From Pelotomaculum isophthalicicum JI (GTDB lineage: Bacteria; Bacillota; Desulfotomaculia; Desulfotomaculales; Pelotomaculaceae), in the NCBI RefSeq assembly GCF_029478095.1, contig NZ_JAKOAV010000002.1:62001-126000 (forward strand): a stretch of DNA of 64,000 nucleotides, written 5' to 3'. Of the stretch, positions 26,921-35,135 are shown one piece after another; within the stretch, counting starts at the first letter, position 1; each line of letters starts with the position of its first letter. The notes beneath the pieces are model-generated. The model made no database searches. It was not told the origin of the DNA and was given only the letters and a program-made list of their open reading frames with translations. Made by a program: the position numbers and the translations under genes.

Positions 26921-27493
26921 TTAAACGAACTCTATGCCAAGCCGCTCCACTATATTGCTGATCCGGTTAAATATGGTCAGCTTATCCGATCCGGCAAACA
27001 GCAAACCCACAACTTTATGGTTTTGATTCAAAATTATTGACCCGCTGTCTCCCGGTTGTGAAGCCATATCAGTCACTACCTGGTCGGAAAACCAGACTTT
27101 TTCGTCATCTTTCATTTCCACTTGCAGCGTAGTGCCGATGGATTTAACCACACCACTAGTCAGACCGGTAGTCCTGCCGCTCTTTTGCACCTTCTGACCG
27201 GGTTTAATATCAGCTATTCCTTTTATCTCGCCTATCTCCAGGATAGAGGGCTTGACAAGATCCGCTGAATCAAGTTTGGCCAATGCGCAATCCACGGTGT
27301 TTTCAGCCGCATAGTTTTTATAAAAGCGTATTTCATAATCCCGTTTAACCAGGTTAAGGATCTTGGTACTTCCGCTAGCTAAGGCCGACGCCACCGGGCA
27401 GTCGGATTTAGCCACATTTTTTTGCAGCGGCACATAGCGCTGCAGTACACCGATGCGATCTTTCAAGGTGCCCCCGTCATAAGGCCCGGGCTG
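26921..27493 (-). pseudogene. Trypsin-like serine protease, C-terminal half (split by insertion)
   Basis: Carries the catalytic Asp in ENTVDCALAKL and the catalytic Ser in SQPGDSGSI, but no His. Its first native codons are CAG CCC GGG CCT TAT (QPGPYDGG) at 27493; the reading frame extends into element sequence to a TTG at 27511 with no ribosome site. The missing N-terminal half lies 3.26 kb away at 30745-31187. Joining both at the shared core gives 1008 bases, exactly 336 codons, and a 335-residue protease with His125, Asp213 and Ser295. Neither half should be active alone. Cut by the serine-recombinase element. Confidence 0.88.
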
Positions 27494-27508
27494 TGCAACT
27501 ACATGGAA
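27486..27508. other. Attachment site, left junction
   Basis: Core CCGGGCTG (27486-27493) followed by TGCA and ACTACATGGAA, the element arm. Left of the core is protease sequence. Confidence 0.75.
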
Positions 27509-27577
27509 CAACTATACAAGCATTCAAAATTTAGCGGCAACCATTCTCTCATATAACTACTGACTACTGGCTACTGA

Positions 27578-29215
27578 CTACTTATATAGTATTATTAGTC
27601 TGATTTTCCTATGCGAAATTTTACCCAATTGCTCTCCGGTGAAAATTAAATCCAGGTTGTATTTTTCTTTTATGCTCTCACTAATCTCTTCACCGTTATC
27701 GATAATAATAATTTTCTTGATAAACTTTTCTAAAAACATTCTATCAATATCATTTATATTAATCTGAATTTGCCCGGAATTAGTTTTTTGAATACTTTCT
27801 TCCACCTGCCTTGTTTTGATTAATTCTTCTTTCAGCCTGAGAATACCGGCGTTTAAGACAGTAATTTCCTTCTCAATCTCAGCGGCGACCTCAATGTAAA
27901 GAGCCTCGTTGACATTTCCCTTGATTCTGTCAAAATACACCATCCGCTGCTGCCGTTTTTTTTCGATTATTTTATTTTCCAGCCGCTTTACTTCTTCGTC
28001 TATTTTTACAGTGGGTAGTCTGATACTTTTGTTATACGCATCTGCCAGCAGGTTTTGAACATTTGTCTCCCGGGCCATTTGTTCAATATCTTCGACGAGA
28101 TAATTGACCAATCTATCTTCCAGTATGTGATGAGTCGTACACCCCCCCCTTTTTCGGCCAAAATTATTATACCTGCCGCAAATGTAATGAGCGGGGCGGT
28201 TTTTTTTCTTTTTATGAACCAGATAAGCTCCACAAGCGGCGCAGATCAAAAAACCGGAGAAAAGATGCTGTTCTTTTGACTTATTCTTTTTTCTTCCTTC
28301 CCCCTCATGCCATCTTTTAACTCTGATCCTTTGCGCCAGTTCAAAGGTCTCTCTGGAAATTATCGCTTCATGAGTGTTTTCCACCACCACCCACTTCTCC
28401 GGTGGCAACCGCCGGGTCTTCCGCAATTTAAAAGATACCTTTTCGCTTACGCCTTGGATTGTATCGCCACAATAGACCCGGTTTGTGATGATCCGCCTGA
28501 TGTGCTGCTCATTCCAGCGGTCAGACTTCTTAGCGCCGGGGTAATTTTTATCCTGGCTGGGTGTCGGTATATTCATGTTTTGTATATACTCGGCCAGCGC
28601 CCGGTAGCCCCAGCCGTTGATATACATATCGAAAATCATCCGAATAATTTTTTGATACCGCCCGTCTACTACCAGCTTGTTTTTCTCACAGGTAGACTTT
28701 AAGTAACCGAAATGCGGCTTGCCTAAGTATTCGCCGTTCTGTATCTTCCTTTTTAAGTTCGCGCGCACTTTTTTGGAAATGTCCCTGCAGTAGTGTTCAT
28801 TAGCCCACGTTTTAATTCCGATAATCTCGTCATCGTCCGCGAAGCTGTCGTAATTATCGACAACCGAGATCAGGCGCACATTGTTATTGATCAGAAAATC
28901 GAGAAAAGTTAGCGTCTCGCCGTTGTTTCTTCCCAACCGGGACAGGTCTTTCACTATCACTGTGTCTACAAGGTTGTTTTTTATATCATGAATTAACTGA
29001 ATAAGGCCAGGCCGGTCGAAATATACGCCTGATTCGTCATTATCAACATACAGCTTGGATTTTCCAAATTTATTTTTTTGTACAAAACCATTTAATAAAT
29101 CGCACTGCGTCTCCAGGCTCTCGTCTCGTTCACCGTTTTCATTGACGCTAAGCCTTGCGTATACCGCCACCAGTTTTCCTCTTGTCCCGTCGCCGGTTTC
29201 GTGAATGGATGGCAT
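27578..29215 (-). CDS. Large serine recombinase (site-specific integrase/excisionase)
   Basis: About 545 residues from the ATG at 29215. The resolvase domain shows VAVYARLSVNENGERDESLETQ with the nucleophile Ser, and VIVKDLSRLGRNNGETLTFLDFL. A recombinase domain follows (GKPHFGYLKST, WNEQHIRRIITNRVYCGD), then a zinc ribbon (ICAACGAYLVHK and YICGRYNNFG...GGC) and a coiled coil (about 420-500). These bind and exchange the att sites. The N-terminus is uncertain: no strong ribosome site precedes 29215, and the frame is open further up. The stop TAG lies in a TGACTAC heptamer array. Nearest known function: skin-type or phage integrases. Confidence 0.93.
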   Translation of the reverse strand: MPSIHETGDGTRGKLVAVYARLSVNENGERDESLETQCDLLNGFVQKNKFGKSKLYVDNDESGVYFDRPGLIQLIHDIKNNLVDTVIVKDLSRLGRNNGETLTFLDFLINNNVRLISVVDNYDSFADDDEIIGIKTWANEHYCRDISKKVRANLKRKIQNGEYLGKPHFGYLKSTCEKNKLVVDGRYQKIIRMIFDMYINGWGYRALAEYIQNMNIPTPSQDKNYPGAKKSDRWNEQHIRRIITNRVYCGDTIQGVSEKVSFKLRKTRRLPPEKWVVVENTHEAIISRETFELAQRIRVKRWHEGEGRKKNKSKEQHLFSGFLICAACGAYLVHKKKKNRPAHYICGRYNNFGRKRGGCTTHHILEDRLVNYLVEDIEQMARETNVQNLLADAYNKSIRLPTVKIDEEVKRLENKIIEKKRQQRMVYFDRIKGNVNEALYIEVAAEIEKEITVLNAGILRLKEELIKTRQVEESIQKTNSGQIQININDIDRMFLEKFIKKIIIIDNGEEISESIKEKYNLDLIFTGEQLGKISHRKIRLIILYK

Positions 29216-29237
29216 GTTACACTCTCGGTTCAACAGA

Positions 29238-29408
29238 TCACTTCCCCTGAGCCTCTTTAATGCTTTTATACGCATATGCAGATGATGAGGCGGCAAGCGT
29301 TCTTACAAGCTTTCTGTACGCCAAAAAAACAATCATATCGTCAATCTTCTCCCTACCGCTCAGTACCGAAAGCCGCTCATGGTTCTCAATGATCAGTTTT
29401 TTCTCCAC
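29238..29408 (-). CDS. Small protein upstream of the recombinase, directionality-factor candidate
   Basis: 56 residues starting at GTG 29408, with AGGAGG 7 bases upstream; it begins VEKKLIIENHERLSVLSGREKIDD and continues as a helical, basic domain (YRKLVRTLAASSSAYAYKS). It ends 22 bases before the recombinase start, so the two are probably co-transcribed. I do not recognise the family. Size and place recall the small recombination directionality factors that make large serine integrases excise (for example SprB of phage SPbeta), but no sequence likeness is claimed. Confidence 0.55.
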   Translation of the reverse strand: MEKKLIIENHERLSVLSGREKIDDMIVFLAYRKLVRTLAASSSAYAYKSIKEAQGK

Positions 29409-29465
29409 TTTTACACCTCCTTTTCTTAATTTATTCAAACAGTGTTTTGTCCAAAAACAAGCGAA

Positions 29466-29512
29466 ACAATAAAAACCCCGGCATATTCAGACTACAACCT
29501 GAAAGAGTGCCG
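29466..29512 (-). terminator. Terminator after the alcohol dehydrogenase
   Basis: CCGGCA and TGCCGG (29476-29511) close a hairpin with an inner TTCAG/CTGAA pair; on the minus strand GGTTTTTATT follows. It separates the dehydrogenase from the recombinase unit. Confidence 0.7.
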
Positions 29513-29576
29513 GAGAAGTAATTTATGGAAAATAATCATCAAATATTGTAGGAATTTTGTTAAATGTATTGAATAA

Positions 29577-30566
29577 TTAACCGTCCACTACCAGCACGGC
29601 CGCGCCGCTGATTTTGCCGCCACGCAAGGCGTCGAGCGCTTCGTTGGCCGCACTGAGGGGGAAAGGCCGCACCTCGGTATGTACCGGAATCTTGGGGGCG
29701 ATGGCCAAAAACTCTTCTCCATCCCTGCGGGTCAGGTTCGCCACGGACCGCACGACTCGCTCGCCCCAGAGGATTTCATACGGAAACGTGGGAATGTCAC
29801 TCATGTGTATCCCACCGCAGACCACCACGCCACCCTTCGCCGTGGCACGCAGCGCGGCTGGGAGCAACGCGCCATCCGGAGCGAAAATAATAGCCGCGTC
29901 CAGTTCCTCCGGCGGCGCTTCCCTACAGTCCCCCGCCCAGACAGCTCCCATGTCGCGGGCAAACCGCTGGGCTTCGACGTCACCCGGCCGGGTGAAGGCA
30001 TAGACCTTCCGGCCCTGGTAGCGGGCTACTTGGGCTACGATGTGGGCGGCGGCGCCAAATCCATAAATGCCGAGGTGTCCGGCCTCACCCGTCATCATCA
30101 GAGAACGGTAGCCGATCAAGCCGGCGCAGAGCAAAGGCGCGGCCTGCAGATCGGGATAGCCTTCAGGTATGGGAAAGCAAAACCGGTAATCAGCCACGGT
30201 ATACTCTGCATAGCCGCCGTTAATCTGGTACCCGGTGAACCGCGCCTTATCGCACAGGTTTTCCCGTCCTGAGAGGCAGTAGCGGCAATGGTTGCAAGTA
30301 GAACCAAGCCATGGCACCCCTACCCGGTCACCCGCGGCAAATTGCCCGGCACGCTCGCCGGCCGCCACTACCGTACCCACGATCTGATGGCCGGGAATCA
30401 AGGGCAGCGCGGGCTCTTTTAATTCCCCGTCTACAATATGCAGGTCGGTCCGGCATAACCCGCAGGTATGTACTTTAATCAAAACCTGTTCCGGTCCGGG
30501 TTCGGGTACCGGCATCTCAATTTCGCGCAGAGGCCGGCCCGGCGCGTCCAGGATCATCGCGCGCAT
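29577..30566 (-). CDS. Zinc-dependent alcohol dehydrogenase (MDR family), element cargo
   Basis: About 329 residues. Catalytic zinc site: CGLCRTDLHIVDGE with GHQIVGTV; structural zinc site: CNHCRYCLSGRENLCDKA; Rossmann nucleotide site: LGIYGFGAAAHIVAQVA. It oxidises or reduces alcohols/aldehydes with NAD(P). The ATG at 30566 is preceded by TGAGGTGG at a good distance; an in-frame GTG at 30575 lies in that site. The coding sequence is visibly more GC-rich than its flanks. It lies inside the serine-recombinase element and is therefore a cargo gene; the substrate is not decidable. Confidence 0.9.
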   Translation of the reverse strand: MRAMILDAPGRPLREIEMPVPEPGPEQVLIKVHTCGLCRTDLHIVDGELKEPALPLIPGHQIVGTVVAAGERAGQFAAGDRVGVPWLGSTCNHCRYCLSGRENLCDKARFTGYQINGGYAEYTVADYRFCFPIPEGYPDLQAAPLLCAGLIGYRSLMMTGEAGHLGIYGFGAAAHIVAQVARYQGRKVYAFTRPGDVEAQRFARDMGAVWAGDCREAPPEELDAAIIFAPDGALLPAALRATAKGGVVVCGGIHMSDIPTFPYEILWGERVVRSVANLTRRDGEEFLAIAPKIPVHTEVRPFPLSAANEALDALRGGKISGAAVLVVDG

Positions 30567-30723
30567 TACTACCACCTCAATCCTTTTCCTCTTACTTTAT
30601 TATTTATTGACAATACTGTTGCAAAGTTGGAGTAGCGCTTGCCATTAGGGCGATTTTGAGCCCTAAACTTTATATTATATTATCAAAAATCTCATTCATT
30701 TGCATGCGAAATCCCTTTTCCTT

Positions 30724-30752
30724 TTCCATGTAGTGTCACAACCGCCGGGCTG
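30724..30752. other. Attachment site, right junction
   Basis: TTCCATGTAGT (30724-30734) is the inverted copy of the left arm, then GTCACAACCG and the core CCGGGCTG (30745-30752). Right of the core is protease sequence (codons for DPILQPG on the minus strand). Confidence 0.75.
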
Positions 30753-31187
30753 CAAAATGGGATCGCCCAACTTAGCCCTGGCCTCTTGAATACTGGAGCC
30801 ATTTGCCAGGACGTGATTATTGGACAACAACATCAATTCATTGGTCTTCTTGTCTTTAACCACCGCCCCGAAAGTACCCGCGGTGGACTGGTAATGGCCG
30901 ATGCTCATTCCCGGCTGGCATGGCCGCTCACGTGAAGTGCGCACTCCCAACATCCTGACAACGCCTATTTCGATTACATCGGTGTCCAAACCGTCAATTT
31001 GCCTTGGTACAATGTGACTGCGGGACAGATCTGACGGGTGCACTTTTTTTTCAACATAAACGATATAAGCCGGACTTCCGGTGTTATCCCCACCAGCATT
31101 CTTATAGCCAACTCCGACACCCACAACGTTTTTTAAGCCGAGCAATTTCCCGCGATATTTTTTAAATGCGTTAAAATATCTATCCAT
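30745..31187 (-). pseudogene. Trypsin-like serine protease, N-terminal half (split by insertion)
   Basis: 148 native residues from MDRYFNAFKKYRGKLLG through GVGVGYKN to the catalytic His in LLSNNHVLANGS (His125) and GDPILQPG at the core. The frame then reads 15 codons of element sequence to a stop at 30696, giving a tail GCDTTWKRKRDFACK. The Asp and Ser of the triad are in the C-terminal half at 26921-27493. Start is the ATG at 31187, with AGGGAGG upstream. It follows yabG by about 65 bases and was probably co-transcribed or co-regulated with it. Confidence 0.88.
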
Positions 31188-31252
31188 TTTCTTTAATCCC
31201 TCCTTTGGATCCTACAACATGATATGCAGGCTAATAATAAGAGGGCACTAAC

Positions 31253-32149
31253 TTAATAAGGTGACTTCGGAATCCCCATGCGATATTTCCCGCGTGTTTC
31301 CATCCCGCCGATCCCTTCAAAGCCGGTAACCGTTCCCGCAATGATATCCTTGATCGAAATCGGGTCATAAATAGACGTATAAGCGATTTTTTCCACGACA
31401 AAGACCGGATCGTACGCATGGATTAACACTCGTTGGGGAGAGCTGGCGAAGTTGGCTCCGGCAGTCAGGATCGCTTCGTAATGCGACTGGCAGGCTCCCG
31501 CGAAGATAACCAAATCATCCCTGCTCTTTTCATAGCGCCTGGCCGCCCTGATTGCTTCAACGAAATATTTGGATGAGTAATAGTTGTTTATATCCTTAAA
31601 ATCCACTTTGCCCTTGATAAAACCATCATGCCCGGTGAGCACAAGCAAATCCGGGCTGTGTTTTTTTAGCAATTCTTCCACTAAAGCAGGTTGTTTGTCT
31701 TCATCGATACAATAACCGTTGGCGGGGATGCTCAATTGCTTGTATGTTGTTAAACAAAGCTCCAGGTAATCATTGTCGCCGTCGATGTGCAAAACAGTTC
31801 CGGGAATATCATAACCGTCCATTTTACCCTGTTCCTGTTCCTTGCTCCGGTCCCCGGGAATAGCCCTGCCCAGAATGATTTCCCGTTCTTTTACCCGGCG
31901 GCTGAAAATGCGCTTCATGTGTTCGCTGTTTCTCTTTGTCTGTTCCATCAAATGCCTGGCCAGAACACCCGGTTCGACTTTGATCAGGTCATCCACCGGG
32001 GCATTCGCGAAGAGCCTGAGTTGAAGCCCTTTTAAATACGCGATTTTGGTCCCGTCCTCGCGCCTGTATAAATCTACCACCTTAAAAAAAACATCGGAAT
32101 TATAGGACCTTCTACCTACTATATCACCTTGCTTTATCTCTCCCATCAT
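31253..32149 (-). CDS. yabG: Sporulation-specific protease YabG
   Basis: About 298 residues. KQGDIVGRRSYNSDVFFKVVD at the start, VLHIDGDNDYLELCLTTYKQL, LLVLTGHDGFIKG and FAGACQSHYEAILTAGANFASSP are characteristic of the YabG family, a Cys-type protease that processes spore coat proteins (and germination proteins in clostridia). The ATG pair at 32149/32146 has GGGGAG upstream. A sigma-K-like promoter lies at 32186-32194. Gene order ksgA-yabG is as in B. subtilis, though here a glycosyltransferase and a ykuK-like gene lie between. Confidence 0.93.
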   Translation of the reverse strand: MMGEIKQGDIVGRRSYNSDVFFKVVDLYRREDGTKIAYLKGLQLRLFANAPVDDLIKVEPGVLARHLMEQTKRNSEHMKRIFSRRVKEREIILGRAIPGDRSKEQEQGKMDGYDIPGTVLHIDGDNDYLELCLTTYKQLSIPANGYCIDEDKQPALVEELLKKHSPDLLVLTGHDGFIKGKVDFKDINNYYSSKYFVEAIRAARRYEKSRDDLVIFAGACQSHYEAILTAGANFASSPQRVLIHAYDPVFVVEKIAYTSIYDPISIKDIIAGTVTGFEGIGGMETRGKYRMGIPKSPY

Positions 32150-32185
32150 ACCCGAACTCCCCAATATTCATTTGCTTCATTTTTA

Positions 32186-32213
32186 TATAATATGTCGGTT
32201 GCAACACGACTTG
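32186..32213 (-). promoter_or_regulatory. Candidate sigma-K promoter of yabG
   Basis: On the minus strand CATATTATA (plus 32186-32194) fits the -10 consensus CATAnnnTA, with AC dinucleotides near the -35 distance (about 17-18 bases upstream). yabG is known to be sigma-K dependent in B. subtilis. Confidence 0.45.
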
Positions 32214-32283
32214 TGTATTCCCCAAGCAACTTTCACCGGCTTTTTCCATATATTAGATCAAACAACATGAAAGGGAGTTATTA

Positions 32284-33081
32284 ATGCTTGCCGCAGTAGT
32301 GCCAGCCCGCAATGAAGAGAAGCGTATCATTAAAGCCATTGATACACTATTAGCCACACCTGTTGATCTGATTATCCCGGTGATTAACGGAAGCACTGAC
32401 GATTCCCCGTATTATGTCCGTCAGATCAAGTCTCCCCGGGTTTTACCGTTGTATTTTGCAGAACCCCTGGGTATAGACGTGCCTAGAGCGGTGGGCGCTA
32501 AAATTGCCTGTGACAAGGGTGCAGCCGCGATACTATTTCTGGATGGGGATATGGAAGGGGATATATCAAAAAACTTATGTGAATTGTTGGAAAACGTAAA
32601 CTCCTATAACCTTGACATGTCGTTAACTGACTGTTACCCGGATGAAGGCAAAGCAAGCCTGTCAACCCTGGCGTCCCACCTTCTTGAAGAGCGCCGGCGG
32701 TTAAACATGGAGCTCGGTCTGGAAGAAAAGGTCGGCGCCGCCTCCCCTTCCCATGGGCCACACGCTGTGTCCCGGCGTTTCCTTAGCTTAGTGCCGCTGA
32801 AGGAACTGGCAATTCCACCAGTCTCCCTGGCACTCGCGGCGAAGAATAATTTACGAATAAACATAGGTACGATAGTCGGTCATAAATACCTGGGCTCACC
32901 GGAAAAAAACGAAAACCATGCCAGACTGATTGCCGAAACGATCATTGGGGACTGCATCGAAGCTTCCTGCGCCTTTAAAAACAAAAAGCGCAGCAGGATC
33001 AGAGGAGGAATCGAATATATAGGATACCACCGGGAAAGGCGCTGGGACCTCCTGGAAAAATGTATCAGCGAAAAAACATAG
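32284..33081 (+). CDS. Family 2-like glycosyltransferase
   Basis: 265 residues of GT-A fold: the opening LAAVVPARNEEKRIIKAIDTLL is the standard nucleotide-sugar strand, INGSTDDSP follows, and FLDGDMEGD gives the metal-binding DxD-type motif. C-terminal residues AFKNKKRSRIRGGIEYIGYHRER are basic. No membrane segment. AAGGGAG lies 6 bases before the ATG. It is divergent from yabG; a tight GC hairpin follows the stop. Donor and acceptor are unknown; a role in spore or envelope glycan is only suggested by place. Confidence 0.8.
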   Translation: MLAAVVPARNEEKRIIKAIDTLLATPVDLIIPVINGSTDDSPYYVRQIKSPRVLPLYFAEPLGIDVPRAVGAKIACDKGAAAILFLDGDMEGDISKNLCELLENVNSYNLDMSLTDCYPDEGKASLSTLASHLLEERRRLNMELGLEEKVGAASPSHGPHAVSRRFLSLVPLKELAIPPVSLALAAKNNLRINIGTIVGHKYLGSPEKNENHARLIAETIIGDCIEASCAFKNKKRSRIRGGIEYIGYHRERRWDLLEKCISEKT

Positions 33082-33100
33082 AGGGGCGCAACGCCCCTCT
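33080..33100 (+). terminator. GC hairpin after the glycosyltransferase
   Basis: AGAGGGGCG pairs perfectly with CGCCCCTCT around three bases, starting at the stop codon. No U tract follows, so termination is likely but not certain. Confidence 0.5.
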
Positions 33101-33178
33101 CCATAAGTTGCTTTCACAATTCTTAAGTTTGCTCATTACAACATCAGATTTCAAAGACATCCACTTCTATCACGGAAA

Positions 33179-33229
33179 GGGGACATACCTCTCTTGGGAG
33201 CCTGACTTTGGGGTCAGAGGAATGTCCCC
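33179..33229. repeat. REP-like palindromic unit
   Basis: GGGGACAT (33179-33186) pairs with ATGTCCCC (33222-33229), with inner CCTCT/AGAGG and CTGAC/GTCAG pairs. Short dispersed palindromes of this form are common in Bacillota intergenic DNA. A TGACTCC heptamer run follows at 33246-33277. Confidence 0.55.
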
Positions 33230-33278
33230 AACTAATTCCTCTCATTCTGACTCCTGACTCCTGAATTCTGACTCCTAT

Positions 33279-33749
33279 TTATTTTGTATGTTTATCAGCC
33301 ACACTGGAAGCGCCATAAGCATCCGGTTTAATTTTTGCCTGGAAGCCGCTTCCCGTGACCATGCCAACCACTTCGCGGATCAGGCTTTTAGTCTCACCGT
33401 GGTTGCCTACGTCAATGTGGATTTCCACGTTTAATTCATCGAACCCGCTGCTGCTGAAATATTTATTGACCATTCCCCCCAGTTCCAGGCTTAGCGCTGT
33501 TTCATAAAAAATTTTCTGCCGGAGGCTTTTGATCTTCCGGTGTGTTTTTTTGCGGTAATAATAACGGGCGCCTTTACCCAGACGGTGCACAATCACGGCT
33601 GTAACAAAAGAAGTTTCTCTTTTAACCTGGGAGTCTGAACCGATAATGATCTTATACGATGAGGTGGGTATGCCTTTAATATAATTAATTATGTCGTTCA
33701 TCATTTCATCAAAATCCATACGACCCTTTGAAGGACTTATAAAATACAT
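33279..33749 (-). CDS. YkuK-family (DUF458) RNase H-like protein
   Basis: About 156 residues from the ATG at 33749 (GAGGTAGTG upstream). MYFISPSKGRMDFDEMMNDIINYIK at the start and KIIIGSDSQVKRETSFVTAVIVHR match the YkuK family, a RNase H-like fold with an Asp in GSDSQ; DVGNHGETKSLIREVVGMV is the later conserved block. Role unknown in B. subtilis, with suspected nucleic acid function. It is placed between the glycosyltransferase (convergent) and ksgA (same strand), flanked on both sides by heptamer repeats. Confidence 0.85.
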   Translation of the reverse strand: MYFISPSKGRMDFDEMMNDIINYIKGIPTSSYKIIIGSDSQVKRETSFVTAVIVHRLGKGARYYYRKKTHRKIKSLRQKIFYETALSLELGGMVNKYFSSSGFDELNVEIHIDVGNHGETKSLIREVVGMVTGSGFQAKIKPDAYGASSVADKHTK

Positions 33750-33774
33750 GGTCACTACCTCACCCGTCAAATTC

Positions 33775-33962
33775 AAGTAGTCAGTACACAGTAGTCAGTA
33801 TTCAGAATAATGACCCTTATTCCGGTTCCTGATCCTTGAGCAATTACGCTAGTTTATAATCGAAGCATTCAGAATAATTCAAGACGATAAACTGCTCACT
33901 CATTCTGACTACTAACTACTGGCTCCTGTCTACTGTCTACTGTCTACTGACTACTGACCCCG
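33775..33962. repeat. Heptamer-repeat bounded segment (AGTCAGT/TGACTAC)
   Basis: The left end has AGTAGTCAGT copies (33777-33805); the right end (33901-33957) has a run of CTGACTAC, CTGTCTACTGTCTAC and CTGACTACTGAC units in the opposite sense. The ends can pair, leaving a central ~100-base unique part. The gap holds no credible gene. Confidence 0.6.
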
Positions 33963-34041
33963 GAGCAGTACCCTAATTTTATAATAATCATATCTAAACA
34001 TATTGTTCCTAATTGCCGTAAGTGCTACTTCCCTGCTCATC

Positions 34042-34995
34042 TCAACAACCCTGGATTTCCCGCAAACAACCGGTTAAACGGGCAAATTCGGCCAGACACA
34101 AAGTTTCACCCCGCCGTCCCGGATCGATAGCGGAACTTTCCAGCACCGCCCTCCATACTTCCTTTTCTATACCAAACCCTGAATCCGTCAAAGAGTTCAG
34201 CAAGGTTTTACGGCGCTTGCCAAAAGCTGCCCGCACAACCTTGAAGAAGGTTTTCTCATCCTGCACCGGTTCAAGCGGCGGCCGTAATATAAGCCGCACA
34301 ACAGCGGAATCCACTGCCGGTGACGGATAGAAAACAGTTCTGGGAACCCGGAAAAGGACTTTTACATCAGTAAAATATTGCACGATCACGCTTAACACGC
34401 CATAATCCTTGGTGCCGGGCGCGGCACCGAGCCGGTCAGCCACTTCGGATTGAACCATCACAACCATCCGGGATAAATTATAGCGCTCTTGTAGAATATT
34501 TATGAGCAACGGGCTGGTAATATAATACGGCAAGTTGGCAACTAGTTTGTACTGCCCGCTCCCCCGGCCAAACCGTCCACCGGTTTTTATTAGAACAAGA
34601 TTGTCAAAATCAATCTCAAGAGCGTTGCCGTGGATAATCTCCACATCTCCGGCGCCTTCCACTACCTCCGCCAGCAGCGGCAACAAACCCCGGTCCACTT
34701 CTACCGCCAGCACCTTGCCGGCGCTGCGGGCAATTCTCGCAGTCAAGGCGCCAAGCCCGGGGCCGATTTCCACAACCAGATCGCCGGCCGACAAGTCTGC
34801 CGCTTCAATGATTTTATTGATTATATTAGAGTCAATCAAAAAATTCTGACCTAAACTCTTCCGGCAAGATAATTTATTGCGGCTGAGGAGATCCCGCACT
34901 ACCGCAGGCGACGCTACTTCTTTCAACCTGTGTCCTCCCGAGTAAACTTTCACCAAAACCGGCTCCGATAAATATTTTCGGCAAATTGCTCTCAT
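34042..34995 (-). CDS. rsmA: 16S rRNA A1518/A1519 dimethyltransferase
   Basis: 317 residues. KSLGQNFLIDSNIINKIIEAA, the SAM site VVEIGPGLGALTARIA, EVDRGLL, ANLPYYITSPLL (the catalytic NLPY motif) and the C-terminal helical domain (FFKVVRAAFGKRRKTLLNSL) define RsmA/KsgA, which dimethylates two adenines in helix 45 of 16S rRNA. The N-terminus is about 40 residues longer than usual; a start inside (such as the GTG for VKVYSGGHRLKEV) is likely. No rnmV gene lies between it and the yabE-like gene, unlike in B. subtilis. Confidence 0.95.
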   Translation of the reverse strand: MRAICRKYLSEPVLVKVYSGGHRLKEVASPAVVRDLLSRNKLSCRKSLGQNFLIDSNIINKIIEAADLSAGDLVVEIGPGLGALTARIARSAGKVLAVEVDRGLLPLLAEVVEGAGDVEIIHGNALEIDFDNLVLIKTGGRFGRGSGQYKLVANLPYYITSPLLINILQERYNLSRMVVMVQSEVADRLGAAPGTKDYGVLSVIVQYFTDVKVLFRVPRTVFYPSPAVDSAVVRLILRPPLEPVQDEKTFFKVVRAAFGKRRKTLLNSLTDSGFGIEKEVWRAVLESSAIDPGRRGETLCLAEFARLTGCLREIQGC

Positions 34996-35112
34996 TTCCT
35001 CTTTATTATTCCCAATTCTAATAAAACAAAAATAAAACTGAACAAATTATTCTTTGGCAACCCTCATTTATAAAACTTTTCGAAAAGCATAATTCCCTAA
35101 TCATAAAACAAA

Positions 35113-35130
35113 AAAGGCCTTTCGGCCTTT
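35113..35130 (-). terminator. Rho-independent terminator after the yabE-like gene
   Basis: AAAGGCC and GGCCTTT pair around four bases, with A/T runs on both sides; a bidirectional terminator. Confidence 0.85.
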
Positions 35131-35135
35131 TGTTT

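Larger units (their letters stand above)
27486..30752. mobile_element. Serine-recombinase element interrupting a protease gene
   Basis: The 8-base core CCGGGCTG occurs at both junctions (27486-27493 and 30745-30752, plus strand), giving an element unit of 3259 bases. Just inside, ACTACATGGAA (27498-27508) and TTCCATGTAGT (30724-30734) are perfect inverted repeats; joined around the core they would form a near-palindromic attP typical of large serine integrases. Contents: the recombinase, a 56-residue protein, a terminator and a zinc alcohol dehydrogenase. Precise recombination at the core restores the protease frame. No tail, capsid or conjugation genes are present, so it is not a complete phage or conjugative element. 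Confidence 0.85.

Noticed and set aside
29577-30575. Alcohol dehydrogenase as a natural neighbour of the sporulation protease
   Set aside because: It lies between the two attachment cores, so it belongs to the inserted element.
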